Assembly (NCBI RefSeq): GCF_010727325.1
Contig: NZ_AP022565.1
Location: forward strand, 2,108,001-2,172,000
Length of the DNA stretch: 64,000 nucleotides
Source: Mycolicibacterium alvei
GTDB lineage: Bacteria > Actinomycetota > Actinomycetes > Mycobacteriales > Mycobacteriaceae
Direction of reading: 5' to 3'
Below the pieces are notes generated by a model that was not told where the DNA came from, made no database searches, and was given only the letters and a program-made list of their open reading frames with translations. Shown piece by piece: positions 17,679 through 27,075 of this stretch. The position numbers were made by a program, and so were the translations under genes. How positions within the stretch are numbered: position 1 is the first letter of the stretch; the number at the start of each line of letters is the position of its first letter.

Positions 17679-18956
17679 ATGGCTGCTGACATCGTCCCGA
17701 TTCGGCTCGGGCTGACCAAGGGCGACCTCTACACACTCTGGGCTCCGCGGTGGCGGGATGCCGGTGACGAGTGGGAGGCTTTCCTCGGCGAGGGCGACGC
17801 CCTGTTCGCCTTCGAATCGGTCGCTGACCTCGCGGCATTTGTCCGCACCAACACCGACAACGATCTGGCCGACCACCCGGCGTGGGAGAAGCTGACCGCG
17901 GCCAATGCCCACAAGCTGCAGTCGGCCGACGACCGTGAATACGACATCGTCGGGGTGCCGGAGCTGGTCGCCGACAAGCCGACCGAAGAATCCGTCGCGA
18001 CGGTGCACCGCACCCTGGTCGTGGTGTCCTCGATCGGCTCCGTGTGCGAACTGACGGCCATCAGCAAGTTCTTCAACGGCAACCCCGTGCTCGGCACGCT
18101 CGGTGGCGGGATGGACAACTTCACCGGCCGGTCCGGGCGCAAGCGCTGGGCCGAGGTCGAAGCCGTGATCGGGCGAGGTTGGGACGGCGTGCTCGACGCC
18201 ATCGACGAGATCGTCACCATCCCCGAAGACATCGATGGCGGCGCGGTCAAGAAGGCCGAGTCCGAGCTCGCGGAGCCGGCCCCCGAAGAGGACGAGGACG
18301 ACCTCACCGTCGACACCGAAGACGGCAGCACCGACAGCGACGACGAGGACGACACCGCGGCGGCCGGACCCGCGCGCAGCGCCGGGGACACGGCTGTCCT
18401 GGGCGACGACGAGGACTTCTGGCAGAAGGTCGGTATCGACCCGGTCCGCATCATGACGGGCTCGGGCACGGTCTACACCCTGCGGTGCTACCTCGACGAC
18501 GATCCGGTCTTCCTCGGCCGCAACGGTCGCATCAGCGTGTTCAGCTCCGAGCGTGCCCTGGCCCGCTACCTGGCCGACGAACACGACCACGACCTGTCGG
18601 ACCTGACCACCTACGACGACATCCGGACCGCCGCCACCGACGGCTCCCTGCGCGTGGACGTCTCCGATGACAACGTCTACGTCCTGTCCGGCATCTCCGA
18701 CGACATCGCCGACGGACCCGACGCGGTCGACCACGACCAGCTGGAGTTGGCCGTGGAGTTGCTGCGCGACGTCAGCGACTACTCCGAGGACAAGACGGTC
18801 GACGAGACGCTGGCCGAGACCACGGCCCTCGGCAAGTTCGTGAGTTACGTCCTGGGCAACGAGAATGCCCGCGAGCCCAAGGCGCCGTACGCCGAGGCCG
18901 TCAAGCAGTGGGAAGCGTTGGAGCGTTTCGTGGAGTCGCGCCTGCGGGCCGAGTAG
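17679..18956 (+). CDS. conserved mycobacterial protein, Rv3311-like
   Basis: A 425-residue cytoplasmic protein matching Rv3311 in position and N-terminal sequence (VPIRLGLTKGDLYTLWAPRW). No known domain is recognised. It has a highly acidic, low-complexity central linker (about 205-245, rich in D and E) between two alpha/beta-looking halves that share short similar phrases, such as YTLWAPRW versus YTLRCYLD and FVRTNTDNDLADHP versus YLADEHDHDLSD, suggesting an internal duplication. The ATG at 17679 is preferred over an upstream in-frame extension lacking protein character. Function unknown. Confidence 0.85.
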   Translation: MAADIVPIRLGLTKGDLYTLWAPRWRDAGDEWEAFLGEGDALFAFESVADLAAFVRTNTDNDLADHPAWEKLTAANAHKLQSADDREYDIVGVPELVADKPTEESVATVHRTLVVVSSIGSVCELTAISKFFNGNPVLGTLGGGMDNFTGRSGRKRWAEVEAVIGRGWDGVLDAIDEIVTIPEDIDGGAVKKAESELAEPAPEEDEDDLTVDTEDGSTDSDDEDDTAAAGPARSAGDTAVLGDDEDFWQKVGIDPVRIMTGSGTVYTLRCYLDDDPVFLGRNGRISVFSSERALARYLADEHDHDLSDLTTYDDIRTAATDGSLRVDVSDDNVYVLSGISDDIADGPDAVDHDQLELAVELLRDVSDYSEDKTVDETLAETTALGKFVSYVLGNENAREPKAPYAEAVKQWEALERFVESRLRAE

Positions 18957-18968
18957 CTGGATCCCCGG

Positions 18969-20387
18969 TCAGCTCTTGACGACCTTCGGCACCTGCCAGG
19001 TGCCGTTGAGTGCCTCTTCCTTGGGCCAGTACAAGCGCAGGACCACCTGCAGCGGACCGTCCGGTGCGGGCAGCCAGTTCGCCTCCTTCTCCGGGCCCGG
19101 CGACTGGTTCTGCACGTAGATCGTGATGCCACCGTCGGGGTCTTTGACCAGGTTCGGCAGCATCGGCGAATTGATCAGATACCGGTTGATCGGGTTGGCC
19201 ACCAGTAGGCTCTGCGGCATCTTGTACATGGTCGCCGACCAGAACGAGTTGACCGGCGGCAACTGCCCCGGCGCGAACCGCACGGTGTAGTCGTTGTTCC
19301 CGGTCAACGGTGCCCCGGCCGAGTCGACGGCCAGCACCGGGTAGATGGCCTCCGCGCTGGAGTTGCCGTAGATGCCGAACACCGCTGCGGCCATCCGGTA
19401 GAGGTAGTTGTCCTTCAACGCTTCTCGGGTGCCGAACAGATCAGCCGAGGTCACCTCGCCGGTGTCCATCTTGTCTTTCTTCAGGGTGTTGAACTCGGTC
19501 CAGGCGTCGGCCATCCCCTCCTGCACGGCCTGCAGGGTTTCCTGGCTCATCGTGTCGGGGTTGAAATCCCCGTCGGGACCGATGCCGATGGTGGCGAAAC
19601 GAGCCCGGAGGTCTTTCTCCGAGGGCACTTCCGGTGCGTACTTCAGCAGGAAGTTGAGGATCCCGAAGAACTTGGGCGAGGTCTTCTGCTCGTCGGGGGT
19701 CAGCGGCGCGATGAAATCCACCGCAGGAGCGGTCGCCGCGGCCTGCTTGGTGAACGCGGACAGCGGTTCGACGGTGTAACCGGCCTGGATCTTCTTGACG
19801 TTGTCGATGTCGTCGGGATCGAACAGTTGGGTGCGGTAGATGACCGATGCGAAATCGGTGTCGGAGCGGATCACGTCGGTGATATCGGCGGGCTTGTCCC
19901 CTTTCCACCCCGGGCCGGCCAACAGATACTTGCCGCCGCCGTTACCGGTGGTGCGACTGCCCACGTAGGCGATGTTGTAGGTGTAGCTGTCGATGAACTG
20001 CAAGGAGTAGTAGCGGCCCGCCTCGATCGGCGGCACGGTGAGCACCAACGGTTCAGCGCGGAGATCGCCGCCCAACATCGTGTAGGGCGTATCGGAATTG
20101 GGCGTCTGGACCGTGGTGTCCTCGGGAGTGAAGACCCGGGCGATGCTGTGCGTCTGGTTCCAGTCGCCCGCGTACTGAGGGTTGGCCTTGTCGATGTAGT
20201 AGGCGTGCTGGATGCGGTACGAGTCGACCATCGGGAAGCCGTATATGTAAGCCTCCTTGGCGATCTGGCGCACCGTTTCCGGTGTCGGCGCCCCACCCTG
20301 CTCCGCGCTCGGCGGCTGGGCGGACTCGCCACAGCTGACAACCGCGGCAAGCAGTAACGCCGTCAGCCCGTACGTCAGAAACTTCAT
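18969..20387 (-). CDS. DUF1254/DUF1214 domain lipoprotein
   Basis: A 472-residue exported protein. The N-terminus MKFLTYGLTALLLAAVVSC is a lipoprotein signal with the lipid-modified C19. A DUF1254 domain (about 35-190, with YIYGFPMVDSYRI) is followed by a DUF1214 domain (about 320-470, with NDYTVRFAPGQLPPVNSFWSA). These paired domains occur in many soil bacteria in proteins of unknown enzymatic role. It lies downstream of add on the same strand (54-base gap) and may be transcribed from that operon, but no metabolic link is evident. Confidence 0.87.
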   Translation of the reverse strand: MKFLTYGLTALLLAAVVSCGESAQPPSAEQGGAPTPETVRQIAKEAYIYGFPMVDSYRIQHAYYIDKANPQYAGDWNQTHSIARVFTPEDTTVQTPNSDTPYTMLGGDLRAEPLVLTVPPIEAGRYYSLQFIDSYTYNIAYVGSRTTGNGGGKYLLAGPGWKGDKPADITDVIRSDTDFASVIYRTQLFDPDDIDNVKKIQAGYTVEPLSAFTKQAAATAPAVDFIAPLTPDEQKTSPKFFGILNFLLKYAPEVPSEKDLRARFATIGIGPDGDFNPDTMSQETLQAVQEGMADAWTEFNTLKKDKMDTGEVTSADLFGTREALKDNYLYRMAAAVFGIYGNSSAEAIYPVLAVDSAGAPLTGNNDYTVRFAPGQLPPVNSFWSATMYKMPQSLLVANPINRYLINSPMLPNLVKDPDGGITIYVQNQSPGPEKEANWLPAPDGPLQVVLRLYWPKEEALNGTWQVPKVVKS

Positions 20388-20441
20388 CCATCACTCCTGT
20401 GGCGAGGTCGTGGTCGAGCCGGCTCGATTTCTGCAGCAGCG

Positions 20442-21530
20442 TCAGCCGACCAGAACCGCATATCGCGGTTTGATCACCTCGTCGATGATCGCGAGGCGTT
20501 CATCGAACGGGATGAACGCCGACTTCATCGCATTGATGGTGAAGCGCTCCAGATCACTCCAACCGTAGCCGAAGGCCTCGACCAGGCGCAGCATCTCCTG
20601 ACTCATGGTGGTGTCGCTCATCAACCGGTTGTCGGTATTGACGGTCACCCGGAACCGCAGCCGCGCCAACCGGTCGAACGGATGCTCGGCGATGCTCGGG
20701 GCAGCCCCCGTCTGCACGTTGCTACTAGGGCACATCTCCAGCGGAATTCGCTTGTCCCGCAGGATGGATGCGAGCCGGCCCAGATGTTGGGACCCGTCGT
20801 CGAACTCGGTGATGTCGTCGACGATGCGCACCCCGTGACCCAGCCGGTCGGCCCCGCAGAATGCGATGGCCTCGTGGATGGAGGGCAGCCCGAACGCCTC
20901 ACCGGCGTGAATGGTGAAGCGCGCGTTGTTGCCTCGCATGTATTCGAACGCGTCGAGGTGTCGCGTGGGCGGGTATCCGGCCTCCGCTCCGGCGATGTCG
21001 AAACCGACAACACCCTTGTCCCGGAACCGGATTGCCAGCTCGGCGATCTCCCGCGACCGGGCAGCGTGGCGCATAGCGGTGACCAGACAGCGCACGGTGA
21101 CGGCGCGGCCCTCGGCTGCGGCGGCCTTCTCCCCATCGGCGAAGCCGGCCAACACGGCGTCGACCACGTCGTCGAGCGACAGGCCGCGGTCGATGTGCAG
21201 TTCGGGGGCGAACCGGATTTCGGCGTAGACGACGTTGTCGGCGGCCAGATCCTCCACACATTCGTAGGCGACGCGGTGCAGTGCCTCCGGGGTCTGCATC
21301 ACCCCGACGGTGTGGGCGAAGGGCTCCAGGTAGCGCACCAACGAGCCGCTGTGCGCGGCGGTACGGAAGAAGGTGGCCAACTCGTCGACCTCGGTGGCAG
21401 GCAGGTCGTCATAGCCGAGCTGACCGGCCAGATCAAGAACGGTGGCCGGTCGCAGACCACCGTCGAGGTGGTCGTGCAGCAGGGCCTTGGGAGCGTGCTG
21501 GATCTTGTCCAGACTCAGCGGCGTACTCAT
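20442..21530 (-). CDS. add: adenosine deaminase
   Basis: A 362-residue zinc enzyme converting adenosine or deoxyadenosine to inosine forms. [10 protein letters not shown] (19-28) supplies two zinc His ligands, HAGEAFGLP near 208 holds a third and the catalytic Glu, and the last metal Asp lies in VNTDNR (D300). Length is usual for the family. It is the third gene of the cdd-deoA-add run on the minus strand and feeds inosine to DeoD. Position equals Rv3313c. Confidence 0.94.
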   Translation of the reverse strand: MSTPLSLDKIQHAPKALLHDHLDGGLRPATVLDLAGQLGYDDLPATEVDELATFFRTAAHSGSLVRYLEPFAHTVGVMQTPEALHRVAYECVEDLAADNVVYAEIRFAPELHIDRGLSLDDVVDAVLAGFADGEKAAAAEGRAVTVRCLVTAMRHAARSREIAELAIRFRDKGVVGFDIAGAEAGYPPTRHLDAFEYMRGNNARFTIHAGEAFGLPSIHEAIAFCGADRLGHGVRIVDDITEFDDGSQHLGRLASILRDKRIPLEMCPSSNVQTGAAPSIAEHPFDRLARLRFRVTVNTDNRLMSDTTMSQEMLRLVEAFGYGWSDLERFTINAMKSAFIPFDERLAIIDEVIKPRYAVLVG

Positions 21531-21612
21531 GCCCCCATCATCCCCACGTTCGGCCGGATCGGCCCGCAGATCCGTAGGTGTTCAGCCGCCGTTCGCGCAG
21601 AAGGCCCGAGCG

Positions 21613-22902
21613 TCACAAGCGGTCGATGACCAGCGGCCGCTGAGTGGGTACGGTGTCGCCGACGGTCCAGGCGCCCCCGAGCTCGGCGAGTGCGCCGGGC
21701 AGCCGCTCAGGGGTCTCGGTGTACAGGGTGAACAGCGCCTCGCCTGCGGCGACCGGCTCCCCGGGCTTGCGGTGGATCCGCACGCCCGCCCCGAACTGCA
21801 CCGGTTCGCCCGGCTGGGCGCGGCCGGCTCCCAGCCGCCAGGCCGCCAGCGCCACTCCCATCGCGTCGAGGTCGCCCATGATGCCGCCGTACGGGGCCGT
21901 GACGGTTTCTGTGGCGGCCCCGATGGGCAAAGGGCGGGTCAGGTCCCCGCCCTGGGCCGCCACCAGCGCACGGAAGCAATCCATCGCACTGCCGTCCCGC
22001 AGCGTCTCATCCGGGTCGGTGCCATCGACGCCGACCGCGTCGAGCATCTCGGTGGCCAGCGCCAACGTCAGTTCGACCACGTCGGACGGCCCGCCACCGG
22101 CCAGCACCTCCAGCGATTCGGCGACCTCCACGGAGTTGCCGACGGTCCGGCCCAGCGGGCTGTCCATATCGGTGAGAAGGGCGCGGGTCGGTACCCCGTT
22201 GGCGTTGCCGAGGTCGATCATGGTGGCCGCCAGCTCCCGCGACTCGGCCTCGGTCTTGAGGAACGCACCGCGGCCGACCTTGACGTCCAAGACCAGCGAT
22301 CGCGCCCCCTCGGCCAACTTCTTGCTCATCACCGAACTCGCGATCAGCGGCAGCGACTCGGTGGTGGCGGTGACATCGCGCAGTGCGTAGATCTTGCGGT
22401 CGGCCGGCGCCAGATCGCCCGCGGCGAACACCGCCGCGCCGATATCCCGAAGTTGTTGCCGGATCCGGGCTTTCGACAACTCTGCGGTGAATCCCGGGAT
22501 CGCCTCAAGTTTGTCGAGCGTTCCTCCGGTGTGCCCGAGCCCGCGCCCGGCCGCCTGCGGGACGGCGGCACCACAGGCCATCACGACCGGCAGCAGCGGA
22601 ATGGTGATCTTGTCCCCCACCCCGCCGGTGGAGTGCTTGTCCACCAGGGCAAGCGGCTTGCCGTCACGACGAAGATCGGTGAAATCGAACCGCTCTCCGG
22701 AAACGACCATCGCCGCCGTCCACCGGGTGATCTCGGCCGGCGTCATGCCCTTGAGAAAGATCGCCATCAACAGGGCCGACATCTGCTCGTCGGCGACCCG
22801 TCCGTGGGTGTAGCCGTCGATCACCCAGTCGATGGCGGCGTCGGACAGCACCCCGCCGTCACGTTTGGTCCGGATGACGGACGGAGCGTCGAGATGGGAC
22901 AT
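21613..22902 (-). CDS. deoA: thymidine phosphorylase
   Basis: A 429-residue pyrimidine-nucleoside phosphorylase cleaving thymidine or deoxyuridine with phosphate to base and deoxyribose 1-phosphate. The family signature region around RGLGHTGGTLDKLEAIPGF and the phosphate-binding KHSTGGVGDKI are present, as is the AEGARSLVLDVKVGRGAF segment. The ATG at 22902 is preferred; an in-frame TTG at 22911 would add three residues. It lies between cdd (50-base gap) and add in the salvage operon. Position equals Rv3314c. Confidence 0.94.
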   Translation of the reverse strand: MSHLDAPSVIRTKRDGGVLSDAAIDWVIDGYTHGRVADEQMSALLMAIFLKGMTPAEITRWTAAMVVSGERFDFTDLRRDGKPLALVDKHSTGGVGDKITIPLLPVVMACGAAVPQAAGRGLGHTGGTLDKLEAIPGFTAELSKARIRQQLRDIGAAVFAAGDLAPADRKIYALRDVTATTESLPLIASSVMSKKLAEGARSLVLDVKVGRGAFLKTEAESRELAATMIDLGNANGVPTRALLTDMDSPLGRTVGNSVEVAESLEVLAGGGPSDVVELTLALATEMLDAVGVDGTDPDETLRDGSAMDCFRALVAAQGGDLTRPLPIGAATETVTAPYGGIMGDLDAMGVALAAWRLGAGRAQPGEPVQFGAGVRIHRKPGEPVAAGEALFTLYTETPERLPGALAELGGAWTVGDTVPTQRPLVIDRL

Positions 22903-22951
22903 GCCGGTCAAGCTACTCGCCGGTAACCCGGAGTTGTTGGACCACTTGGCC

Positions 22952-23350
22952 TTACCTGCGCGTCAGATCATCGGGCCCGAAGGCGTCGGGCAGCAGCTCG
23001 TGCAGCGGCCGCGGGCCGTGCCGATGGTCGATGAGCAGCTCGGGCCCGCCGTGTTCGAGCAACACCTGCCGACAGCGCCCACAAGGCATCAGAAGACCCG
23101 CGTCCGGGCCCACACACGACAGTGCGACAAGCCTTCCGCCGCCTCCGGAATGCAGGGCGCAGGCCACAGCGCACTCGGCACAGAGACCTAGGCCATATGA
23201 GACATTCTCCACATTGCATCCGGTCACGATCCGTCCATCGTCGACCAGAGCGGCAGCACCGACCGGAAAGCCCGAATAGGGCGCATACGCGTGCGCTGAC
23301 GCCTCGATTGCTCTGCTACGCAGGAGATTCCAGTCGATTTCGATCGTCAT
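22952..23350 (-). CDS. cdd: cytidine deaminase
   Basis: A 132-residue tetrameric-type zinc cytidine deaminase converting cytidine and deoxycytidine to uridine forms. The zinc site is C57-A-E59 with the catalytic Glu, plus C90 and C93 in PCGRC; the substrate loop CNVENVSYG is at 45-53. The ATG at 23350 matches the usual family start; a longer frame to 23395 is unneeded. First gene of the cdd-deoA-add operon and divergent from sdhC across 215 bases. Position equals Rv3315c. Confidence 0.94.
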   Translation of the reverse strand: MTIEIDWNLLRSRAIEASAHAYAPYSGFPVGAAALVDDGRIVTGCNVENVSYGLGLCAECAVACALHSGGGGRLVALSCVGPDAGLLMPCGRCRQVLLEHGGPELLIDHRHGPRPLHELLPDAFGPDDLTRR

Positions 23351-23415
23351 TCGACCATGCCCGACACAGGTTCTGAATGCATTCCGAAGCCCCAATTCCC
23401 GACCCGCACTTTAAG

Positions 23416-23434
23416 ATAGGTAAGCCTAACTTTG
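23416..23434. promoter_or_regulatory. IdeR-like iron box in the cdd/sdhC divergent region
   Basis: ATAGGTAAGCCTAACTTTG matches 13 of 19 positions of the IdeR consensus TTAGGTTAGSCTAACCTAA by eye, including the core AGGTnAGSCTAAC. It lies 132 bases before the sdhC start and 66 before the cdd start. IdeR represses or activates iron genes in mycobacteria, and SdhB holds three iron-sulfur clusters, so iron control of succinate dehydrogenase would make sense. Not tested here by any scoring. Confidence 0.5.
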
Positions 23435-23565
23435 GTTTGGTTGGCGGGCCGATCTGCTCAACCGTAGTTCGTTCGCCACTGCAAATGGGTTTAGAGTCGC
23501 CCCGAGGTTTGGGGCTAATTCACTCCGCAGTCCCAGACGTCCCACCGATGGCGTTGGAGGGCCCG

Positions 23566-23982
23566 ATGAGTACGCAAACGGAGGTACCGGCTCCGCAACC
23601 CAGGAAATCGCGACGGCGCACCCTTTATCGCGGTGATCCGGGTATGTGGTCCTGGGTACTGCACCGCATTACCGGTGCCACGATCTTCTTCTTCCTGTTC
23701 GTCCACGTCCTTGATACCGCGTTGGTCCGGGTGAGCCCGCAGGCCTACAACGAGGTCATCGAGACGTACAAGACACCCATCGTCGGATTGATGGAGATCG
23801 GCCTGGTCGCCGCGGTGCTGTTCCACGCACTGAACGGCATCCGCGTCATCCTCATCGACTTCTGGCAGCAGGGTCCCCGCTACCAGCGGCAGATGCTCGC
23901 GGTCGCCGTCGGCATCTTTGCCGTGGTCCTCATCGCAGCACTAGGAGTCATCGGTATGCACATGGTGGAGCGGTTCCTGTGA
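23566..23982 (+). CDS. sdhC: succinate dehydrogenase cytochrome b subunit
   Basis: A 138-residue membrane anchor of complex II with three TM helices (about 36-55, 72-92, 108-132). RITG (34-37) with H33 forms the quinone-site region and H87 in FHALNGIR is the likely heme ligand. The ATG at 23566 has GGAGG six bases upstream; a second in-frame ATG at 23548 is possible, and the long upstream frame to 23377 lacks protein character. First gene of sdhCDAB, the Sdh2 type of M. tuberculosis (Rv3316). Confidence 0.92.
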   Translation: MSTQTEVPAPQPRKSRRRTLYRGDPGMWSWVLHRITGATIFFFLFVHVLDTALVRVSPQAYNEVIETYKTPIVGLMEIGLVAAVLFHALNGIRVILIDFWQQGPRYQRQMLAVAVGIFAVVLIAALGVIGMHMVERFL

Positions 23983-24452
23983 GCGCGCCAGAAGCGGGCG
24001 AGTCGCGGCTGGGCCGTCCGGCACCGGTACTGGAACGTGAACACGACCGGCCGGCTGCGCTGGACCACCCCCGTGCGCCCCGTCGTCCCCGCGGCATTCC
24101 GTACTTCGAGAAGTACGCCTGGCTGTTCATGCGGTTCTCGGGTCTGGCGCTGGTATTCCTCGCGCTCGGCCACCTCTTCATCATGCTGATGTGGCAGGAC
24201 GGTGTGTACCGCATCGACTTCAACTACGTCGCACAGCGCTGGGCCTCCCCGTTCTGGCAGATCTGGGACATGGCCCTGCTGTGGCTCGCGATGATCCACG
24301 GCGCCAACGGCCTGCGCACCATCATCGGCGACTACGCCCGGAAGAACGTCACGAAGTTCTACCTGAATTCGCTGCTACTGCTGGCGACAGGGTTCACATT
24401 GGTTCTGGGCACCTACGTCCTGGTCACCTTCGACCCGAATATTGGGGGCTAA
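23979..24452 (+). CDS. sdhD: succinate dehydrogenase hydrophobic membrane anchor subunit
   Basis: A 157-residue second membrane subunit of complex II. A charged N-terminal tail of about 45 residues is followed by three TM helices (about 48-68, 85-108, 128-152). The GTG start overlaps the sdhC stop in GTGA, giving coupled translation. Together with SdhC it holds the heme and the menaquinone site and anchors SdhAB on the inner face of the membrane. Position equals Rv3317. Confidence 0.92.
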   Translation: MSAPEAGESRLGRPAPVLEREHDRPAALDHPRAPRRPRGIPYFEKYAWLFMRFSGLALVFLALGHLFIMLMWQDGVYRIDFNYVAQRWASPFWQIWDMALLWLAMIHGANGLRTIIGDYARKNVTKFYLNSLLLLATGFTLVLGTYVLVTFDPNIGG

Positions 24453-24455
24453 CCA

Positions 24456-26210
24456 ATGATTCAGGAACATCGCTACGACGTCGTCATCGTCGGTGCCGGT
24501 GGCGCCGGCATGCGCGCGGCCGTCGAGGCCGGTCCGCGCGTGCGTACCGCCGTGCTGACCAAGCTGTACCCGACGCGGTCGCACACCGGCGCAGCCCAGG
24601 GCGGCATGTGCGCCGCGCTGGCCAACGTCGAAGAGGACAACTGGGAGTGGCACACCTTCGACACCGTCAAGGGTGGCGATTACCTCGCTGACCAGGACGC
24701 CGTCGAGATCATGGCCAAGGAGGCCATCGACGCGGTGCTGGACCTCGAGAAGATGGGGATGCCGTTCAACCGCACCCCCGAGGGCCGCATCGACCAGCGC
24801 CGCTTCGGCGGGCACACCCGCGACCACGGCAAGGCCCCGGTGCGCCGGGCCTGCTACGCCGCCGACCGCACCGGTCACATGATCCTGCAGACGCTGTACC
24901 AAAACTGCGTCAAGCACGACGTCGAGTTCTTCAACGAGTTCTACGCGCTGGACATCGCGCTGACGGACACCCCGACGGGCCCGGTGGCCACCGGCGTGAT
25001 CGCCTACGAGCTGGCGACCGGCGACATCCACATCTTCCACGCCAAGGCGGTCGTGTTCGCCACCGGCGGTTCGGGCCGGATGTACAAGACCACCTCCAAC
25101 GCCCACACCCTCACCGGCGACGGTCTGGGCATCATCTTCCGCAAGGGACTTCCCTTGGAGGACATGGAGTTCCACCAGTTCCACCCGACCGGCCTGGCCG
25201 GCCTGGGCATCCTGATCTCCGAGGCCGTGCGCGGTGAGGGCGGTCGCCTGCTCAACGGCGAGGGCGAACGGTTCATGGAGCGCTACGCGCCGACGATCGT
25301 CGACCTGGCACCGCGTGACATCGTCGCCCGGTCGATGGTGCTCGAGGTGCTCGAAGGTCGCGGTGCCGGACCGAACAAGGACTACGTCTACATCGACGTG
25401 CGTCACCTCGGCGAGGACGTGCTGGAGGCCAAGCTTCCCGACATCACCGAGTTCGCCCGCACGTATTTGGGTGTCGACCCGGTCACCGAACTCGTGCCGG
25501 TCTACCCGACCTGCCACTACGTCATGGGTGGCATCCCGACCACGGTCAACGGCCAGGTGCTGCGCGACAACACCAACGTCATTCCCGGCCTGTACGCCGC
25601 GGGTGAGTGTGCGTGTGTGTCGGTGCACGGCGCCAACCGGCTGGGCACCAACTCGCTGCTGGACATCAACGTGTTCGGCCGCCGTGCCGGTATCGCCGCC
25701 GCGGAGTACGCCGCCAACCACAATCACGTCGACCTGCCGGAATCCCCGGCCGACATGGTGGTCGGCTGGGTCGGTGACATCCTCTCTGAGCACGGCAACG
25801 AGCGCGTCGCCGATATCCGCACTGCGCTGCAGCAGTCGATGGACAACAACGCCGCGGTGTTCCGCACCGAGGAAACCCTCAAGCAGGCGCTGACCGACAT
25901 CCATGCCCTGAAGGAGCGGTACAGCCGAATCACGGTGCACGACAAGGGCAAGCGCTACAACAGCGACCTGCTCGAGGCCATCGAGCTCGGCTTCCTGCTG
26001 GAGTTGGCCGAGGTGACCGTGGTGGGTGCGCTCAACCGCAAGGAGTCCCGCGGCGGGCACGCCCGTGAGGACTACCCGAACCGCGACGACACCAACTACC
26101 TGCGTCACACCATGGCCTACAAGGAAGGCGACGAGCTGCTTTCCGACATCCGGCTGGATTACAAGCCCGTCGTCCAGACCCGGTACGAGCCGATGGAACG
26201 GAAGTACTGA
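24456..26210 (+). CDS. sdhA: succinate dehydrogenase flavoprotein subunit
   Basis: A 584-residue FAD subunit of complex II that oxidises succinate to fumarate. The dinucleotide-binding VGAGGAGMR is at 12-20, and H43 in RSHTGAAQGG is the residue that binds FAD covalently. FHQFHPTGL, RGEGGRLLNGEGERFM and the catalytic Arg region HYVMGGIPT are all present, followed by the helical C-terminal domain. It starts three bases after sdhD. No defects are seen. Position equals Rv3318. Confidence 0.96.
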   Translation: MIQEHRYDVVIVGAGGAGMRAAVEAGPRVRTAVLTKLYPTRSHTGAAQGGMCAALANVEEDNWEWHTFDTVKGGDYLADQDAVEIMAKEAIDAVLDLEKMGMPFNRTPEGRIDQRRFGGHTRDHGKAPVRRACYAADRTGHMILQTLYQNCVKHDVEFFNEFYALDIALTDTPTGPVATGVIAYELATGDIHIFHAKAVVFATGGSGRMYKTTSNAHTLTGDGLGIIFRKGLPLEDMEFHQFHPTGLAGLGILISEAVRGEGGRLLNGEGERFMERYAPTIVDLAPRDIVARSMVLEVLEGRGAGPNKDYVYIDVRHLGEDVLEAKLPDITEFARTYLGVDPVTELVPVYPTCHYVMGGIPTTVNGQVLRDNTNVIPGLYAAGECACVSVHGANRLGTNSLLDINVFGRRAGIAAAEYAANHNHVDLPESPADMVVGWVGDILSEHGNERVADIRTALQQSMDNNAAVFRTEETLKQALTDIHALKERYSRITVHDKGKRYNSDLLEAIELGFLLELAEVTVVGALNRKESRGGHAREDYPNRDDTNYLRHTMAYKEGDELLSDIRLDYKPVVQTRYEPMERKY

Positions 26211-26212
26211 CA

Positions 26213-27004
26213 ATGAGCCCCGTCGCTGACGTTGTAGCCAAGCCCGAAGCCGGCGATCCACCGCTGCCTCCCGTGCCCGACGGCGCGGTCATGGTCACGC
26301 TCAAGATCGCCCGGTTCGATCCGGAAAACCCTGACGCCGCAGGCTGGCAGAGCTTCCGGGTGCCCTGCCTGCCCTCGGACCGGCTGCTCAACCTGCTGCT
26401 GTACGTGAAGGGTTACCTGGACGGCACCCTGACCTTCCGGCGGTCCTGCGCACACGGTGTGTGCGGCTCGGATGCCATGCGGATCAACGGTGTGAACCGG
26501 TTGGCCTGCAAGGTGCTCATGCGTGACCTGCTGCCGAAGAAGGCGGGCAAGCAGCTCACCATCACCATCGAACCGATCCGCGGCCTGCCCGTGGAGAAGG
26601 ACCTCGTGGTGGACATGGAGCCCTTCTTCGACGCGTACCGCGCCGTGAAGCCGTACCTGATCACCAGTGGCAACCCGCCCACCAGGGAGCGCATCCAGAG
26701 CGCGACCGACCGGGCCCGCTACGACGACACCACCAAGTGCATCCTGTGCGCCTGCTGCACCACCAGCTGCCCGGTGTACTGGAGCGAAGGGTCCTACTTC
26801 GGCCCGGCCGCGATCGTCAACGCCCACCGGTTTATCTTCGATTCGCGTGACGAGGCGGCCGCCGAGCGGTTGGACATCCTCAACGAGGTCGACGGCGTGT
26901 GGCGCTGCCGCACCACGTTCAACTGCACCGAGGCCTGCCCGCGTGGTATCCAGGTGACCCAGGCGATCCAGGAGGTCAAGCGCGCGTTGATGTTTGCGCG
27001 CTAA
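26213..27004 (+). CDS. sdhB: succinate dehydrogenase iron-sulfur subunit
   Basis: A 263-residue electron-transfer subunit of complex II. The [2Fe-2S] domain has C79, C84 and C99 with D87 in the fourth-ligand position (CGSD); the C-terminal domain has CILCACCTTSCP from C176 and a later CTEACPRG for the [4Fe-4S] and [3Fe-4S] clusters. It begins two bases after the sdhA stop and ends the operon. A long hairpin repeat begins 15 bases after its stop and could end transcription. Position equals Rv3319. Confidence 0.95.
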   Translation: MSPVADVVAKPEAGDPPLPPVPDGAVMVTLKIARFDPENPDAAGWQSFRVPCLPSDRLLNLLLYVKGYLDGTLTFRRSCAHGVCGSDAMRINGVNRLACKVLMRDLLPKKAGKQLTITIEPIRGLPVEKDLVVDMEPFFDAYRAVKPYLITSGNPPTRERIQSATDRARYDDTTKCILCACCTTSCPVYWSEGSYFGPAAIVNAHRFIFDSRDEAAAERLDILNEVDGVWRCRTTFNCTEACPRGIQVTQAIQEVKRALMFAR

Positions 27005-27018
27005 GTCCTTTGTTGTGC

Positions 27019-27075
27019 CGAACCTGAGCTTGTGTGCGAGATTCTCCTGAATTCTCGAACACAAGCTCAGGTTCG
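27019..27075. repeat. 57-bp hairpin repeat, copy 1
   Basis: Perfect 17-bp arms CGAACCTGAGCTTGTGT (27019-27035) and ACACAAGCTCAGGTTCG (27059-27075) enclose an inner imperfect stem (CGAG-ATTC / GAAT-T-CTCG) with a TCCT loop. The end of the hairpin touches the TGA stop of the nuclease gene at 27076, and sdhB converges from the left, so it may also serve as a two-way terminator. A second copy at 27967-28023 agrees at 53 of 57 positions in the same orientation. Confidence 0.9.

Noticed and set aside
16995..18734. 579-codon minus-strand frame
   Set aside because: Runs across two real plus-strand genes and has no protein-like features.
24375..26261. Long minus-strand frame of 628 codons opposite sdhA
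   Set aside because: It mirrors the high-GC third-position pattern of sdhA; the translation is His/Asp/Val/Gln-rich without any domain, and sdhA is certain.
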